A stretch of 18,118 nt of DNA from Acholeplasmataceae bacterium UBA4853. Its GTDB lineage: Bacteria; Bacillota_I; Bacilli_A; Acholeplasmatales; Acholeplasmataceae. Below are positions 8,025-14,811 of the stretch, piece by piece. The notes beneath the pieces were generated by a model. That model was given only the letters and a program-made list of their open reading frames with translations, was not told where the DNA came from and did not search any database. The number at the start of each line of letters is the position of its first letter. Position 1 is the first letter of the stretch. Location of the stretch: assembly GCA_002399815.1 (NCBI GenBank), contig DHEJ01000027.1, positions 48,172-66,289 on the forward strand. Direction: 5' to 3'. The translations under genes were made by a program, and so were the position numbers.

Positions 8025-8037
8025 CATCTACGTTAAA

Positions 8038-8066
8038 ATTATAGCATTTATTTAAATAAATGACAA
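8038..8066 (-). promoter_or_regulatory. Promoter of the rimP-nusA-infB-rbfA operon
   Basis: On the minus strand TTGTCA (8066-8061) is followed after exactly 17 bases by TATAAT (8043-8038). This is one mismatch from the consensus over both hexamers and one of the best promoters in the window. Transcription would start near 8031. Confidence 0.8.
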
Positions 8067-8090
8067 GATATAAATTAAATGTGTTAAAAT
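8060..8090 (+). promoter_or_regulatory. Promoter of coaD
   Basis: Extended -10 TGTTAAAAT at 8082-8090, with ATGACA at 8060-8065 as a possible -35 at a rather long 19-base spacing. The -35 DNA is the same TGACAA block used in reverse by the rimP promoter. Confidence 0.6.
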
Positions 8091-8115
8091 ACATCTATAA
8101 AAGCGAGGGCATTTT

Positions 8116-8598
8116 ATGAAAAAAGGACTTTATCCGGGTTCATTTGACCCACTCACATTAGGACATCTTGATGTTATCACAAGAGCATCTGAATTAGTTG
8201 ATGAACTACATGTTGTTGTTGCTGATAATCCAGCAAAAAAATTCTCATTTACGGTAAATGAAAGAATGCAGATGATTGAAAAATCTGTGAAGCATTTACC
8301 TAATATTAAAATATCATATACATCTGACTTAGTTGTTAGATATGCACAAGATAATGGTATTAAAATTCTATTTAGAGGTTTAAGAAATATCGCTGATTAT
8401 GAAATGGAATATATGTTATATCAGTTCAATAGAAATTTAAACCCTGATGTTGAAACAGTTGTTTTATTTCCATCATCAAGAAATCATTTTGTTTCATCAT
8501 CAAGTATCAAAGAATTGGTTTTCCATCATGCAGATATTTCTTTATATATTCCTGAAGAAATCATTGATGAAGTTAAATTACGTTTACCTAAGAAATAA
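8116..8598 (+). CDS. coaD: Phosphopantetheine adenylyltransferase
   Basis: Catalyses the fourth step of coenzyme A synthesis, the transfer of AMP from ATP to 4'-phosphopantetheine to give dephospho-CoA. The 160 residues are the usual length. The nucleotidyltransferase signature YPGSFDPLTLGH covers 6-17, with the T-x-G-H motif at 14-17. LFRGLRNIADYEMEYM near 87-102 and SSSSIKELVFHHADIS near 126-141 (the ISST-equivalent ATP loop) are family hallmarks. ATG at 8116 follows GAGGG. It stands alone between the divergent rimP operon and the convergent HAD gene. The other CoA genes are not nearby. Confidence 0.97.
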   Translation: MKKGLYPGSFDPLTLGHLDVITRASELVDELHVVVADNPAKKFSFTVNERMQMIEKSVKHLPNIKISYTSDLVVRYAQDNGIKILFRGLRNIADYEMEYMLYQFNRNLNPDVETVVLFPSSRNHFVSSSSIKELVFHHADISLYIPEEIIDEVKLRLPKK

Positions 8599-8600
8599 CA

Positions 8601-8639
8601 AAAAAGCTTTAAATTCGACAAAAGAATTTAAAGCTTTTT
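8601..8639. terminator. Bidirectional terminator between coaD and the HAD gene
   Basis: A perfect 16-bp stem (AAAAAGCTTTAAATTC, 8601-8616, with its complement at 8624-8639) and a 7-base loop. T runs end each strand. The coaD stop is at 8598 and the convergent HAD stop at 8642, so one hairpin serves both genes. Confidence 0.88.
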
Positions 8640-8641
8640 AT

Positions 8642-9421
8642 TTATATTAAATCATGTTTTACAAAGAAATCATAGAGTTGATCATTATCAACATGTGGAC
8701 CCTTAAAATCATAATTATCTTTAGCTTCTTCAAACCATCTAGAATTTTCCATTAAAATACCAATATCAGCCATTTTAATCATTTCTAAATCATTATGCCC
8801 ATCACCAACAGCAATCAATTGATACTCCGGATGTTTTAGCATAATCTTTTTTACCGCTTGGTCTTTTGATACTGAAGGATATACTAAATCGATTCCACCA
8901 TAATGCCAATGAAACGGTGTAAAATTACGGTAAGTTTGTACAAGATCATCTAAAACCTTTGAATCTTTGTTAAAAACCCATAATTGATATACCTTATGTG
9001 TATGGTGATACTGATTATTAATTACTGGCATTTCTTTTTGAAATCCACCAATAGCATATTCAACATGTTCATCATAATTTGTCAGTGCTTCTTCATGATA
9101 TCCAACCATTCCAATTGAAAATCCTTTTTGATGGGCATCAGAAATAACAAAATCAATATCAGATGTCAAAATAGGTGTTTCATCCAGTAACTTTTCATCT
9201 TCTAGGATAATTGCACCATTAACAAGTATTTTATACTTGAAATACTGTTCTAATTCACCTAAAACATGCATCTTAGATGGTCCTCTTCCTGTTGCTAGTC
9301 CAAGGATATAGTCTGGGTTATTAGCGATTGCTTTGATAAGTTTAACGGTTTGAGGTAGGATTGCTTTAAATTTAGACGCTCTAAGAGTATTATCTAAATC
9401 AAATATATATATGCGCTTCAT
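8642..9421 (-). CDS. Cof-type HAD-superfamily phosphatase
   Basis: A 259-residue soluble HAD hydrolase with a C2-type cap inserted between motifs II and III, typical of the Cof/YwpJ group of sugar-phosphate or cofactor phosphatases. Motif I is FDLDNT (nucleophile D8, general acid D10). Motif II is T44 in LATGRG, motif III is K186 in SKDQAVKK, and motif IV is GDGHND (206-211). All catalytic positions are present, so it should be active. The substrate cannot be told from the sequence. ATG at 9421 follows AAAGTGGTGA. It is a single-gene unit, divergent from RNase J and convergent with coaD. Confidence 0.9.
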   Translation of the reverse strand: MKRIYIFDLDNTLRASKFKAILPQTVKLIKAIANNPDYILGLATGRGPSKMHVLGELEQYFKYKILVNGAIILEDEKLLDETPILTSDIDFVISDAHQKGFSIGMVGYHEEALTNYDEHVEYAIGGFQKEMPVINNQYHHTHKVYQLWVFNKDSKVLDDLVQTYRNFTPFHWHYGGIDLVYPSVSKDQAVKKIMLKHPEYQLIAVGDGHNDLEMIKMADIGILMENSRWFEEAKDNYDFKGPHVDNDQLYDFFVKHDLI

Positions 9422-9446
9422 AAGTCACCACTTTCTGTCTATAGAT

Positions 9447-9455
9447 ATTTTAACA
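9447..9455 (-). promoter_or_regulatory. Extended -10 promoter of the HAD gene
   Basis: On the minus strand TGTTAAAAT lies 25 bases before the ATG. No clear -35 hexamer is seen. The 9-mer is identical to the coaD -10 element. Confidence 0.55.
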
Positions 9456-9490
9456 TGAAACAATTTATTATAATTTTAAAAAAAATCATG

Positions 9491-9496
9491 TATAAT
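9491..9496 (+). promoter_or_regulatory. -10 element of the RNase J gene
   Basis: A perfect TATAAT with a weak TTATAA at 9468-9473 as a possible -35 (17-base spacing). The ribosome binding site GAGGAG (9518-9523) and ATG (9529) follow. Confidence 0.6.
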
Positions 9497-9528
9497 AAAT
9501 ATATAGTTTAACGATACGAGGAGTATAT

Positions 9529-11220
9529 ATGCCCAAAAATGCGTTGCTTAAAACCGACGAAATCGGAGTTTTTGCTTTAGGTGGCTTAGGTGAAGTCGGC
9601 AAAAACACTTATGTTTATGAAATTAAAGATCAGATATTTATTGTCGATGCAGGAATTCTATTTCCCGATGATGATTTATTAGGAATTGACTATGTCATAC
9701 CTGATTACACGTACTTAAAAGAAAACGAAGAGAGAATCGTCGGTCTTTTTATCACGCATGGACATGAAGACCACATTGGTGGTATTCCATATCTACTTAA
9801 ACAAGTTAAAATTCCAAGAATTTATGCATCTGGTATCGCTGTAGATTTAATTGAATATAAACTAGGTGAACATAAAGATTTACGTGTACCTAAAATTGAA
9901 GAATATAAATCATACTACTCTTATAATTTTAAAGGTGTTGATATTTCATTTATTCGTTTAAATCACTCAATTCCTGATATGTTTGGTATTGTCTTTAGAA
10001 CCGAACAAGGACCAATATTCCATACTGGAGACTTTAAAATTGACTATACACCAGTTGGACCCCATGCTGAATATGATAAACTAGCAAATCTAGGTCAAGA
10101 AGGTACATTATTATTAGTATCAGATTCTACGAATGCTGAACAAGAAGGCTTAATCCAATCAGAATCTAAAGTGGGTAAATCAATTAATGAGTTATTCACT
10201 AGAATTAATGGCAGAATCATTATTGCAACCTTCGCAAGTAACTTATATCGAATCCAACAAATCATTGAAGCATCTGAATTAACCGGTAGAAAAGTTGCAG
10301 TATTTGGTAGATCCATGGAAAGAGCAATTGAAGCTGGTCAACAATCTGGTTATATTAAACCTAGAAAAGGTACATTTGCGTCTGTTGATGAATTAAATCG
10401 TTACCGATTAGAAGAAACATGTATTCTTGTAACTGGTTCTCAAGGTGAACCGCTTGCAGCATTATCTAGAATTGCTAATGGTTCACACCGACAAATTAAA
10501 ACGGTTAAAGGTGATACAGTAATCTTTTCATCCTCACCAATTCCAGGTAATCAAGACCCAATTAATAAAACAATTAATTTACTCTTTAGAAATGATGTCA
10601 ATGTCATTACCCATGGACCAATTACTGATACCCATACATCAGGACACGGTAGTGGACCTGACTTAAAACTCATGTTAACTTTAATAAAACCAAAATTCTT
10701 TATTCCAATGCATGGTGAACATAGAATGCTTAAGCATCACCGTGGATTAGCTATCGAATGTGGTGTTTCTGAAGAAAACATCTTAATTATGGATAATGGT
10801 GATGTTGCGGCATTAACTAAAGATACTATTAGACAAGCCGGTAAGGTGCAAGCATCAGATGTCTATATTGATGGTACAGGTATTGGTAATATTGGTTCTC
10901 ATGTCTTAAGAGAACGTAAGATTCTATCTGAAGAAGGTTTATTCTCCGTAGTTCTTTCTATTGATTCAAACAAAAAGACATTAGTCACAGATCCAACCGT
11001 CATTTCTCGTGGTTTCATTTATATGAAGGGTAATGAAGAATTAACCAGTAGCCTAGCAAGTGATGTTAAAAAACTTGTATTAGAACAATTACCAAAGAAA
11101 AGTTATAATGAATTAAACTTAAAACAATCCATCATTGAACTACTTACAGATAAAATCTATGATATTACGTTAAGAAAACCAATGATTATTCCAATCATTA
11201 TGCATTTAGGCATTAACTAG
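9529..11220 (+). CDS. rnjA: Ribonuclease J
   Basis: A metallo-beta-lactamase/beta-CASP ribonuclease with 5'-3' exonuclease and endonuclease activity, central to mRNA decay and rRNA maturation in firmicutes and mollicutes. The 563 residues match RNase J1 (about 555). The zinc motif H-G-H-E-D-H is at 77-82. Further metal-site segments are RLNHSIPD near 143-150 and HTGDFKID near 170-177. The beta-CASP domain holds the ATFASNLYRIQQ and GRSME segments (near 230-260), and PMHGEHRML near 396-404 closes the active site. A C-terminal domain follows to 563. Only one RNase J is present here, so the J1 versus J2 assignment is uncertain. It is a single-gene unit with its own promoter and terminator. Confidence 0.95.
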   Translation: MPKNALLKTDEIGVFALGGLGEVGKNTYVYEIKDQIFIVDAGILFPDDDLLGIDYVIPDYTYLKENEERIVGLFITHGHEDHIGGIPYLLKQVKIPRIYASGIAVDLIEYKLGEHKDLRVPKIEEYKSYYSYNFKGVDISFIRLNHSIPDMFGIVFRTEQGPIFHTGDFKIDYTPVGPHAEYDKLANLGQEGTLLLVSDSTNAEQEGLIQSESKVGKSINELFTRINGRIIIATFASNLYRIQQIIEASELTGRKVAVFGRSMERAIEAGQQSGYIKPRKGTFASVDELNRYRLEETCILVTGSQGEPLAALSRIANGSHRQIKTVKGDTVIFSSSPIPGNQDPINKTINLLFRNDVNVITHGPITDTHTSGHGSGPDLKLMLTLIKPKFFIPMHGEHRMLKHHRGLAIECGVSEENILIMDNGDVAALTKDTIRQAGKVQASDVYIDGTGIGNIGSHVLRERKILSEEGLFSVVLSIDSNKKTLVTDPTVISRGFIYMKGNEELTSSLASDVKKLVLEQLPKKSYNELNLKQSIIELLTDKIYDITLRKPMIIPIIMHLGIN

Positions 11221-11222
11221 AA

Positions 11223-11248
11223 AAAACCTCAAGTTTTCTTGAGGTTTT
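11223..11248. terminator. Bidirectional terminator between RNase J and exonuclease genes
   Basis: An 11-bp perfect stem (AAAACCTCAAG, 11223-11233, with 11238-11248) and a TTTT loop. It starts 2 bases after the RNase J stop and ends 1 base before the convergent stop at 11250. On the minus strand it is followed by a T run. Confidence 0.85.
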
Positions 11249-11249
11249 C

Positions 11250-12095
11250 TTATTTCATCTGTTTCATAAATGCATCAAATACATCTTTAGTAATCATAGC
11301 ATCTAATCTTGCATCATGGTCTTGTATTAAGTCTTCTTCGATTTGATAGTACTTCGTATATGCATCAAATAGTCCAAGATCATTAGGTAGATTAAAGTAA
11401 TCTTTATGTAGTTTTAGTAAATCAATAAATTGCTTGTCATGGGTCAATGGTTTTACTTCATGCAGTTGATATGAAAGCTTTAATGCTTGAATATCATTTT
11501 TACCCCAAACAACGATTTGTGGGTTATATGTTTCAATAATTGATTTTAAATCCTCATAAAAGTGAATGTATTCATATGCTTTACCAAAGAACTCCAATTC
11601 ATCTAATTTTAAGAATTTGGTTGTTCTTTTGTTAATAGCATTTTCATCTTGTGGTAAAACATAATAACCTTTATCAACTAAAACCTCACCTTTTAAGTTT
11701 GATAAAATAATACCTACTTGAAGAATTTCTGGTTTGAACTTAGTTACACCATAACCAGGCATACTCATTTCTAAATCCAAGAATAAAAAGTGTTGATATT
11801 TCTTTAAAACACTTTTCATATCTAATCTAAGTTTCTTTAAATCATACAGTACTTTTCTAGGTTCAAGTTGAATAATTGAATTAAAGTGAAGGACCGGAAA
11901 GACGAACTCTATATTTCCATTGATCTTTTTATTAATACCATCTAAGACTTCAAAATCCACTAATTGATTCTTTTTTAAGATACCTAAAAAGACCTTAGAT
12001 AGTCTATTTGATAAGTAAAAAGCTACCTTTTTTCGATTAATGATACAATAGAATAATTTATTCTTAATGTGAACATCATGAATAAATGCTTTCAT
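11250..12095 (-). CDS. DEDDh 3'-5' exonuclease, KapD/ERI1-like, with extra N-terminal domain
   Basis: 281 residues in two parts. Residues about 102-281 form an RNase T/DnaQ-type exonuclease. Motif I is FLDLEMSMP with D107 and E109, motif II is D201 in WGKNDIQAL, and motif III is HDARLD with H260 and D265. All four acidic residues and the His are present, so activity is likely. The motif I context and PEILQVG nearby resemble B. subtilis KapD and the ERI1 group more than DnaQ or PolC. Residues 1-100 form a separate beta-rich, basic region that I do not recognise; an OB-like nucleic-acid-binding fold is only a guess. The ATG overlaps the uvrC TGA (ATGA), with AAGGAAGG before it, so the gene is translationally coupled to uvrC. 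The substrate, DNA or RNA, is unknown. Confidence 0.83.
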   Translation of the reverse strand: MKAFIHDVHIKNKLFYCIINRKKVAFYLSNRLSKVFLGILKKNQLVDFEVLDGINKKINGNIEFVFPVLHFNSIIQLEPRKVLYDLKKLRLDMKSVLKKYQHFLFLDLEMSMPGYGVTKFKPEILQVGIILSNLKGEVLVDKGYYVLPQDENAINKRTTKFLKLDELEFFGKAYEYIHFYEDLKSIIETYNPQIVVWGKNDIQALKLSYQLHEVKPLTHDKQFIDLLKLHKDYFNLPNDLGLFDAYTKYYQIEEDLIQDHDARLDAMITKDVFDAFMKQMK

Positions 12096-13825
12096 GAGAT
12101 ACCTTCCTTAATTGCTTTTATAACTTTGTCTGGTAATCCAATTTGACGTAAATCTGTTACATTAGCTTGTTTGATTTCATCTAAGGATTTATAGTTGGTT
12201 AGTAGCTTTTTCTTTCTTGATACGCCTAATCCAGGTATATTATCTAAAATAGACTGATAATCCTTACGATTTTTTGTATTTTGATGGAAGCTAATCGTAA
12301 ATCTATGAACCTCTTCTGAGAGTTTTCCTAAAAATGCATAAAGCACATGCTTTTTATCAATAATTGTTGTTACTTCATCAAATACGTAGCCTTCTAGTTG
12401 GTGATACTTATCCTTTTTTAATCCTAAAATCGGTATCCTTAGACCCAACCCATCAATAACCTCTTTAGCTGCACTCACCTGTCCTTTACCACCATCAACA
12501 CAAATCAAATCGGGTAATAACTGCTTTTCAACTAAAAGTCTTTGATATCTACGGTATAAAACTTCTTTCATCGATGAATAGTCATCGTTGGTTGATGTTT
12601 TTAAATGAAACTTACGATACATTTTACGTTCGAAATGATTTTCTTTCCATACAATCATTCCAGAAATAGGTGCTGTACCAAACAAATGGGCATTATCAAA
12701 TACTTCAATATAATTCACTTTATTAGAAACAATGGTTTGGATTGCTTCCATTTGATCATTAAGTTTTTCTTCTTTTACACGGTATAGTTTAAAGTAATGA
12801 TTTAAATCTTCAAGGGCATTTTTATGTGCTAAATCAATGAGCTTTTTCTTGTCACCAATCTTAGGTATTAAAAACTTATTTTGAAAGTAAAGGCTTAAAA
12901 TTGATTCATCTATTTGGTTATCAAAGATTAATTCATCTGGAAATAAAAACTTTTCATAGTAACTTCTAATATAATTTAAAAATGTTTCCTTAGGATCATC
13001 CATATATGAAATCACAGTTTGATGTGTATCTAAAATTCGACCTTGACGCATCATTAAGATATGAATCGCTATATCATCATCGTTATATGCAAAACTGATA
13101 AAATCGCGATCTTTAAAATCATTTAAACTCATGATTTGTTTTTCTGTTGTTTGTTTCACAGCATAAATCATATCTCGATATTCTAATGCTTTTTCAAACT
13201 CTAACTGATTGGATAACTCCACCATTTTAGTTTCTAAAGTTTTTAATACATCTTTTGTGTCACCTTTTAAAAACGCAGTAATCTGTTTAATGTTTGGTTC
13301 ATAATCCACATTTTCATGCGCACATGGACCTAAACATAATCCTAAATGATAATACATACAAGGCTTCTTACCAATCGGCTGACATCGTCTTAATGGATAA
13401 AGTTTTTGTAAGAGTTTTAAGGTTTGTCTAGCTAGTGTTGAGTTAGGATAAGGACCAAATAAACGTTTATCTTTATCCACACTTTGATATCTAGATACTA
13501 CAAGCATTGGATGTTTTTCATTAGTAATCTCAATATAAGGATAGCTTTTATCATCAATTAAACGGATATTATAAATTGGTGCATACTTCTTGATTAAATT
13601 AAACTCTAGAATCAAAGATTCTTGTTCAGAATTGGTTACTACATAATTAAAATCTCTGATTTCAGAGACTAATTTTTCAGTCTTTTTATTATGAGCACCA
13701 CTAAAATATGATTTGACTCTGTTTTTTAAATTCTTCGCTTTACCAACATAAATGACATCACCTAATTCATTTAACATTAAGTAACAACCAGGTGAAGTTG
13801 GTAATAAAGCCAATTTATCTTTCAT
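12092..13825 (-). CDS. uvrC: Excinuclease ABC subunit C
   Basis: Makes the 3' and 5' incisions of nucleotide excision repair after UvrA and UvrB have marked the lesion. From ATG at 13825 it has 577 residues (B. subtilis about 598). The GIY-YIG nuclease domain is at about 8-95 (GCY at 13-15, YVG at 26-28). A four-Cys iron-sulfur type cluster is at C148, C156, C164 and C168, and the UVR helix pair that binds UvrB is at about 192-228. The RNase H-like domain contains DLICVDGGKGQ, and a double helix-hairpin-helix (IPGLGVSRKKKLL) is at the C-terminus. GTG three codons upstream is rejected because it lies inside the AGGTGA site at 13831-13836. uvrA and uvrB are not in this window. Confidence 0.97.
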   Translation of the reverse strand: MKDKLALLPTSPGCYLMLNELGDVIYVGKAKNLKNRVKSYFSGAHNKKTEKLVSEIRDFNYVVTNSEQESLILEFNLIKKYAPIYNIRLIDDKSYPYIEITNEKHPMLVVSRYQSVDKDKRLFGPYPNSTLARQTLKLLQKLYPLRRCQPIGKKPCMYYHLGLCLGPCAHENVDYEPNIKQITAFLKGDTKDVLKTLETKMVELSNQLEFEKALEYRDMIYAVKQTTEKQIMSLNDFKDRDFISFAYNDDDIAIHILMMRQGRILDTHQTVISYMDDPKETFLNYIRSYYEKFLFPDELIFDNQIDESILSLYFQNKFLIPKIGDKKKLIDLAHKNALEDLNHYFKLYRVKEEKLNDQMEAIQTIVSNKVNYIEVFDNAHLFGTAPISGMIVWKENHFERKMYRKFHLKTSTNDDYSSMKEVLYRRYQRLLVEKQLLPDLICVDGGKGQVSAAKEVIDGLGLRIPILGLKKDKYHQLEGYVFDEVTTIIDKKHVLYAFLGKLSEEVHRFTISFHQNTKNRKDYQSILDNIPGLGVSRKKKLLTNYKSLDEIKQANVTDLRQIGLPDKVIKAIKEGIS

Positions 13826-13842
13826 ATGAATCACCTAAATAT

Positions 13843-13848
13843 ATTATA
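13843..13848 (-). promoter_or_regulatory. -10 element of uvrC-exonuclease operon
   Basis: On the minus strand a perfect TATAAT begins about 10 bases after the T run of the rpoZ terminator and 17 bases before the uvrC ATG. The -35 position (13866-13871, CGTGAT) falls inside the terminator stem and is poor. The predicted leader is only about 10 bases and barely holds the ribosome binding site. Confidence 0.5.
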
Positions 13849-13857
13849 TACTAAATG

Positions 13858-13892
13858 AAAAAAATATCACGTTCATTCATCGAACGTGATAT
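13858..13892 (-). terminator. Intrinsic terminator of gmk-rpoZ that contains the rpoZ stop codon
   Basis: On the minus strand ATATCACGTTC (13892-13882) pairs perfectly with GAACGTGATAT (13874-13864) around a 7-base loop. A run of seven T follows (13864-13858, the first within the stem). The TGA of rpoZ (13875-13873) lies at the loop/3' arm junction. Confidence 0.88.
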
Positions 13893-14088
13893 CAACTTTT
13901 CCATTAACGATTTCTTCAAGTGCTTGACCAACAGGTGTTACCGATCTAGCATCTTTAATATCTAAATTCTCATGCTCAATCATATGTGCAACTTTACTTG
14001 CTGCATATACTAATTTGTATTTTGAATCGATTTTTTCTAATAATACGTCAATTGATGGATAGTTTAAACCATGTTTGTTTTTCTTCAT
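13873..14088 (-). CDS. rpoZ: RNA polymerase omega subunit
   Basis: A small subunit that helps assembly and stability of RNA polymerase by clamping beta-prime. The 71 residues are near the firmicute length. The family pattern is clear: YPSIDVLLEKIDSKYKLVYAASKVA at about 10-34 (written here only as a pattern: P-S-I-D, then K-Y-x-L-V, then A-A-S-K-x-A), and PVGQALEEI at about 52-60. ATG at 14088 follows GGAGGA located in the last codons of gmk, with only a two-base gap, so it is coupled to gmk. The gmk-rpoZ order is the usual firmicute arrangement. The last codons form part of the terminator hairpin. Confidence 0.93.
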   Translation of the reverse strand: MKKNKHGLNYPSIDVLLEKIDSKYKLVYAASKVAHMIEHENLDIKDARSVTPVGQALEEIVNGKVDITFDE

Positions 14089-14090
14089 TT

Positions 14091-14708
14091 TTATTCCTCC
14101 AACATCTTAATATATTTGTGAATGGTTCTTTGTGTTCTAGCATGTTCTGCACGAATGATAGCCATAATACGGTCAGCAGCATTATTAACATCATCATTAA
14201 CAACGATATAATCATACTTATACGCAAGTAAAAATTCTTTTTCTGCTTTTTGAAATCTCTTATCAATTAATTCTTTATTTTCCGTTCCACGTGCATTTAA
14301 TCGATCATATAATGCTTTTTTGGATGGTGGAACTAAGAATATAAAGACTGCATCTTTCATCTTTTCACGAACTTGAAGTGCACCTTCAACTTCGATTTCT
14401 AATACAACCTCTTTACCACGGTCAAGTGCTTCTTCAACCTTATCTTTTGGTGTACCATAATAATTACCGACAAACTCTGCATGTTCTAAGAACTTATCTT
14501 CTAAAATATCTTGTTCAAAAGTTTTTTTGTCGACAAAATAATAATCTCTACCCTCCACCTCATCTTTTCTAGGTGGTCTGGTTGTTACTGATACTGAATA
14601 AACTAAATTATGATTTTTCATTTCAAAAAGAGCACGGCGTACTGTTCCTTTACCGACTCCTGATGGTCCTGATATGACGATGAGTAATCCACGTTCGTTT
14701 AATTTCAT
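14091..14708 (-). CDS. gmk: Guanylate kinase
   Basis: Phosphorylates GMP to GDP with ATP, an essential step in guanine nucleotide synthesis and salvage. The 205 residues are the usual length. The P-loop GPSGVGKGT is at 14-22. The GMP-binding segment follows with SVSVTTRPPRKDEVEGRDY near 38-56. Downstream are EIEVEGALQV near 102-111 and the lid and LxxRGTE segments (LNARGTENKELIDKR) near 136-150. ATG at 14708 follows GAGAGG. It is the first gene of gmk-rpoZ and divergent from rqcH. In B. subtilis gmk also lies close to the rqcH homologue yloA. Confidence 0.97.
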   Translation of the reverse strand: MKLNERGLLIVISGPSGVGKGTVRRALFEMKNHNLVYSVSVTTRPPRKDEVEGRDYYFVDKKTFEQDILEDKFLEHAEFVGNYYGTPKDKVEEALDRGKEVVLEIEVEGALQVREKMKDAVFIFLVPPSKKALYDRLNARGTENKELIDKRFQKAEKEFLLAYKYDYIVVNDDVNNAADRIMAIIRAEHARTQRTIHKYIKMLEE

Positions 14709-14736
14709 ATGCCTCTCCCAACTCTTCGTTTAGTTC

Positions 14737-14765
14737 ATTATAATCGTTTTTATCAATTATGTAAA
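14737..14765 (-). promoter_or_regulatory. Promoter of gmk-rpoZ
   Basis: On the minus strand TTTACA (14765-14760), a 17-base spacer, then TATAAT (14742-14737). This is one mismatch to consensus. Transcription would begin near 14731, giving a leader of about 23 bases. Confidence 0.8.
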
Positions 14766-14783
14766 TAGTTTCATTAATTTTCA

Positions 14784-14792
14784 TGATATAGT
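14784..14792 (+). promoter_or_regulatory. Extended -10 promoter of rqcH
   Basis: TGATATAGT at 14784-14792, with no convincing -35. The ribosome binding site GAGGTGAT (14801-14808) comes right after. The -35 position would overlap the gmk -35 on the other strand. Confidence 0.55.
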
Positions 14793-14811
14793 AAAAGTAT
14801 GAGGTGATTTT

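Noticed and set aside
8447..8650. Plus-strand frame running through the 3' end of coaD and its terminator
   Set aside because: It is out of frame with coaD and reads through a perfect terminator hairpin.
14048..14266. Second minus-strand open frame overlapping gmk and rpoZ
   Set aside because: It is an out-of-frame shadow of gmk, whose own frame has the P-loop and full family pattern.
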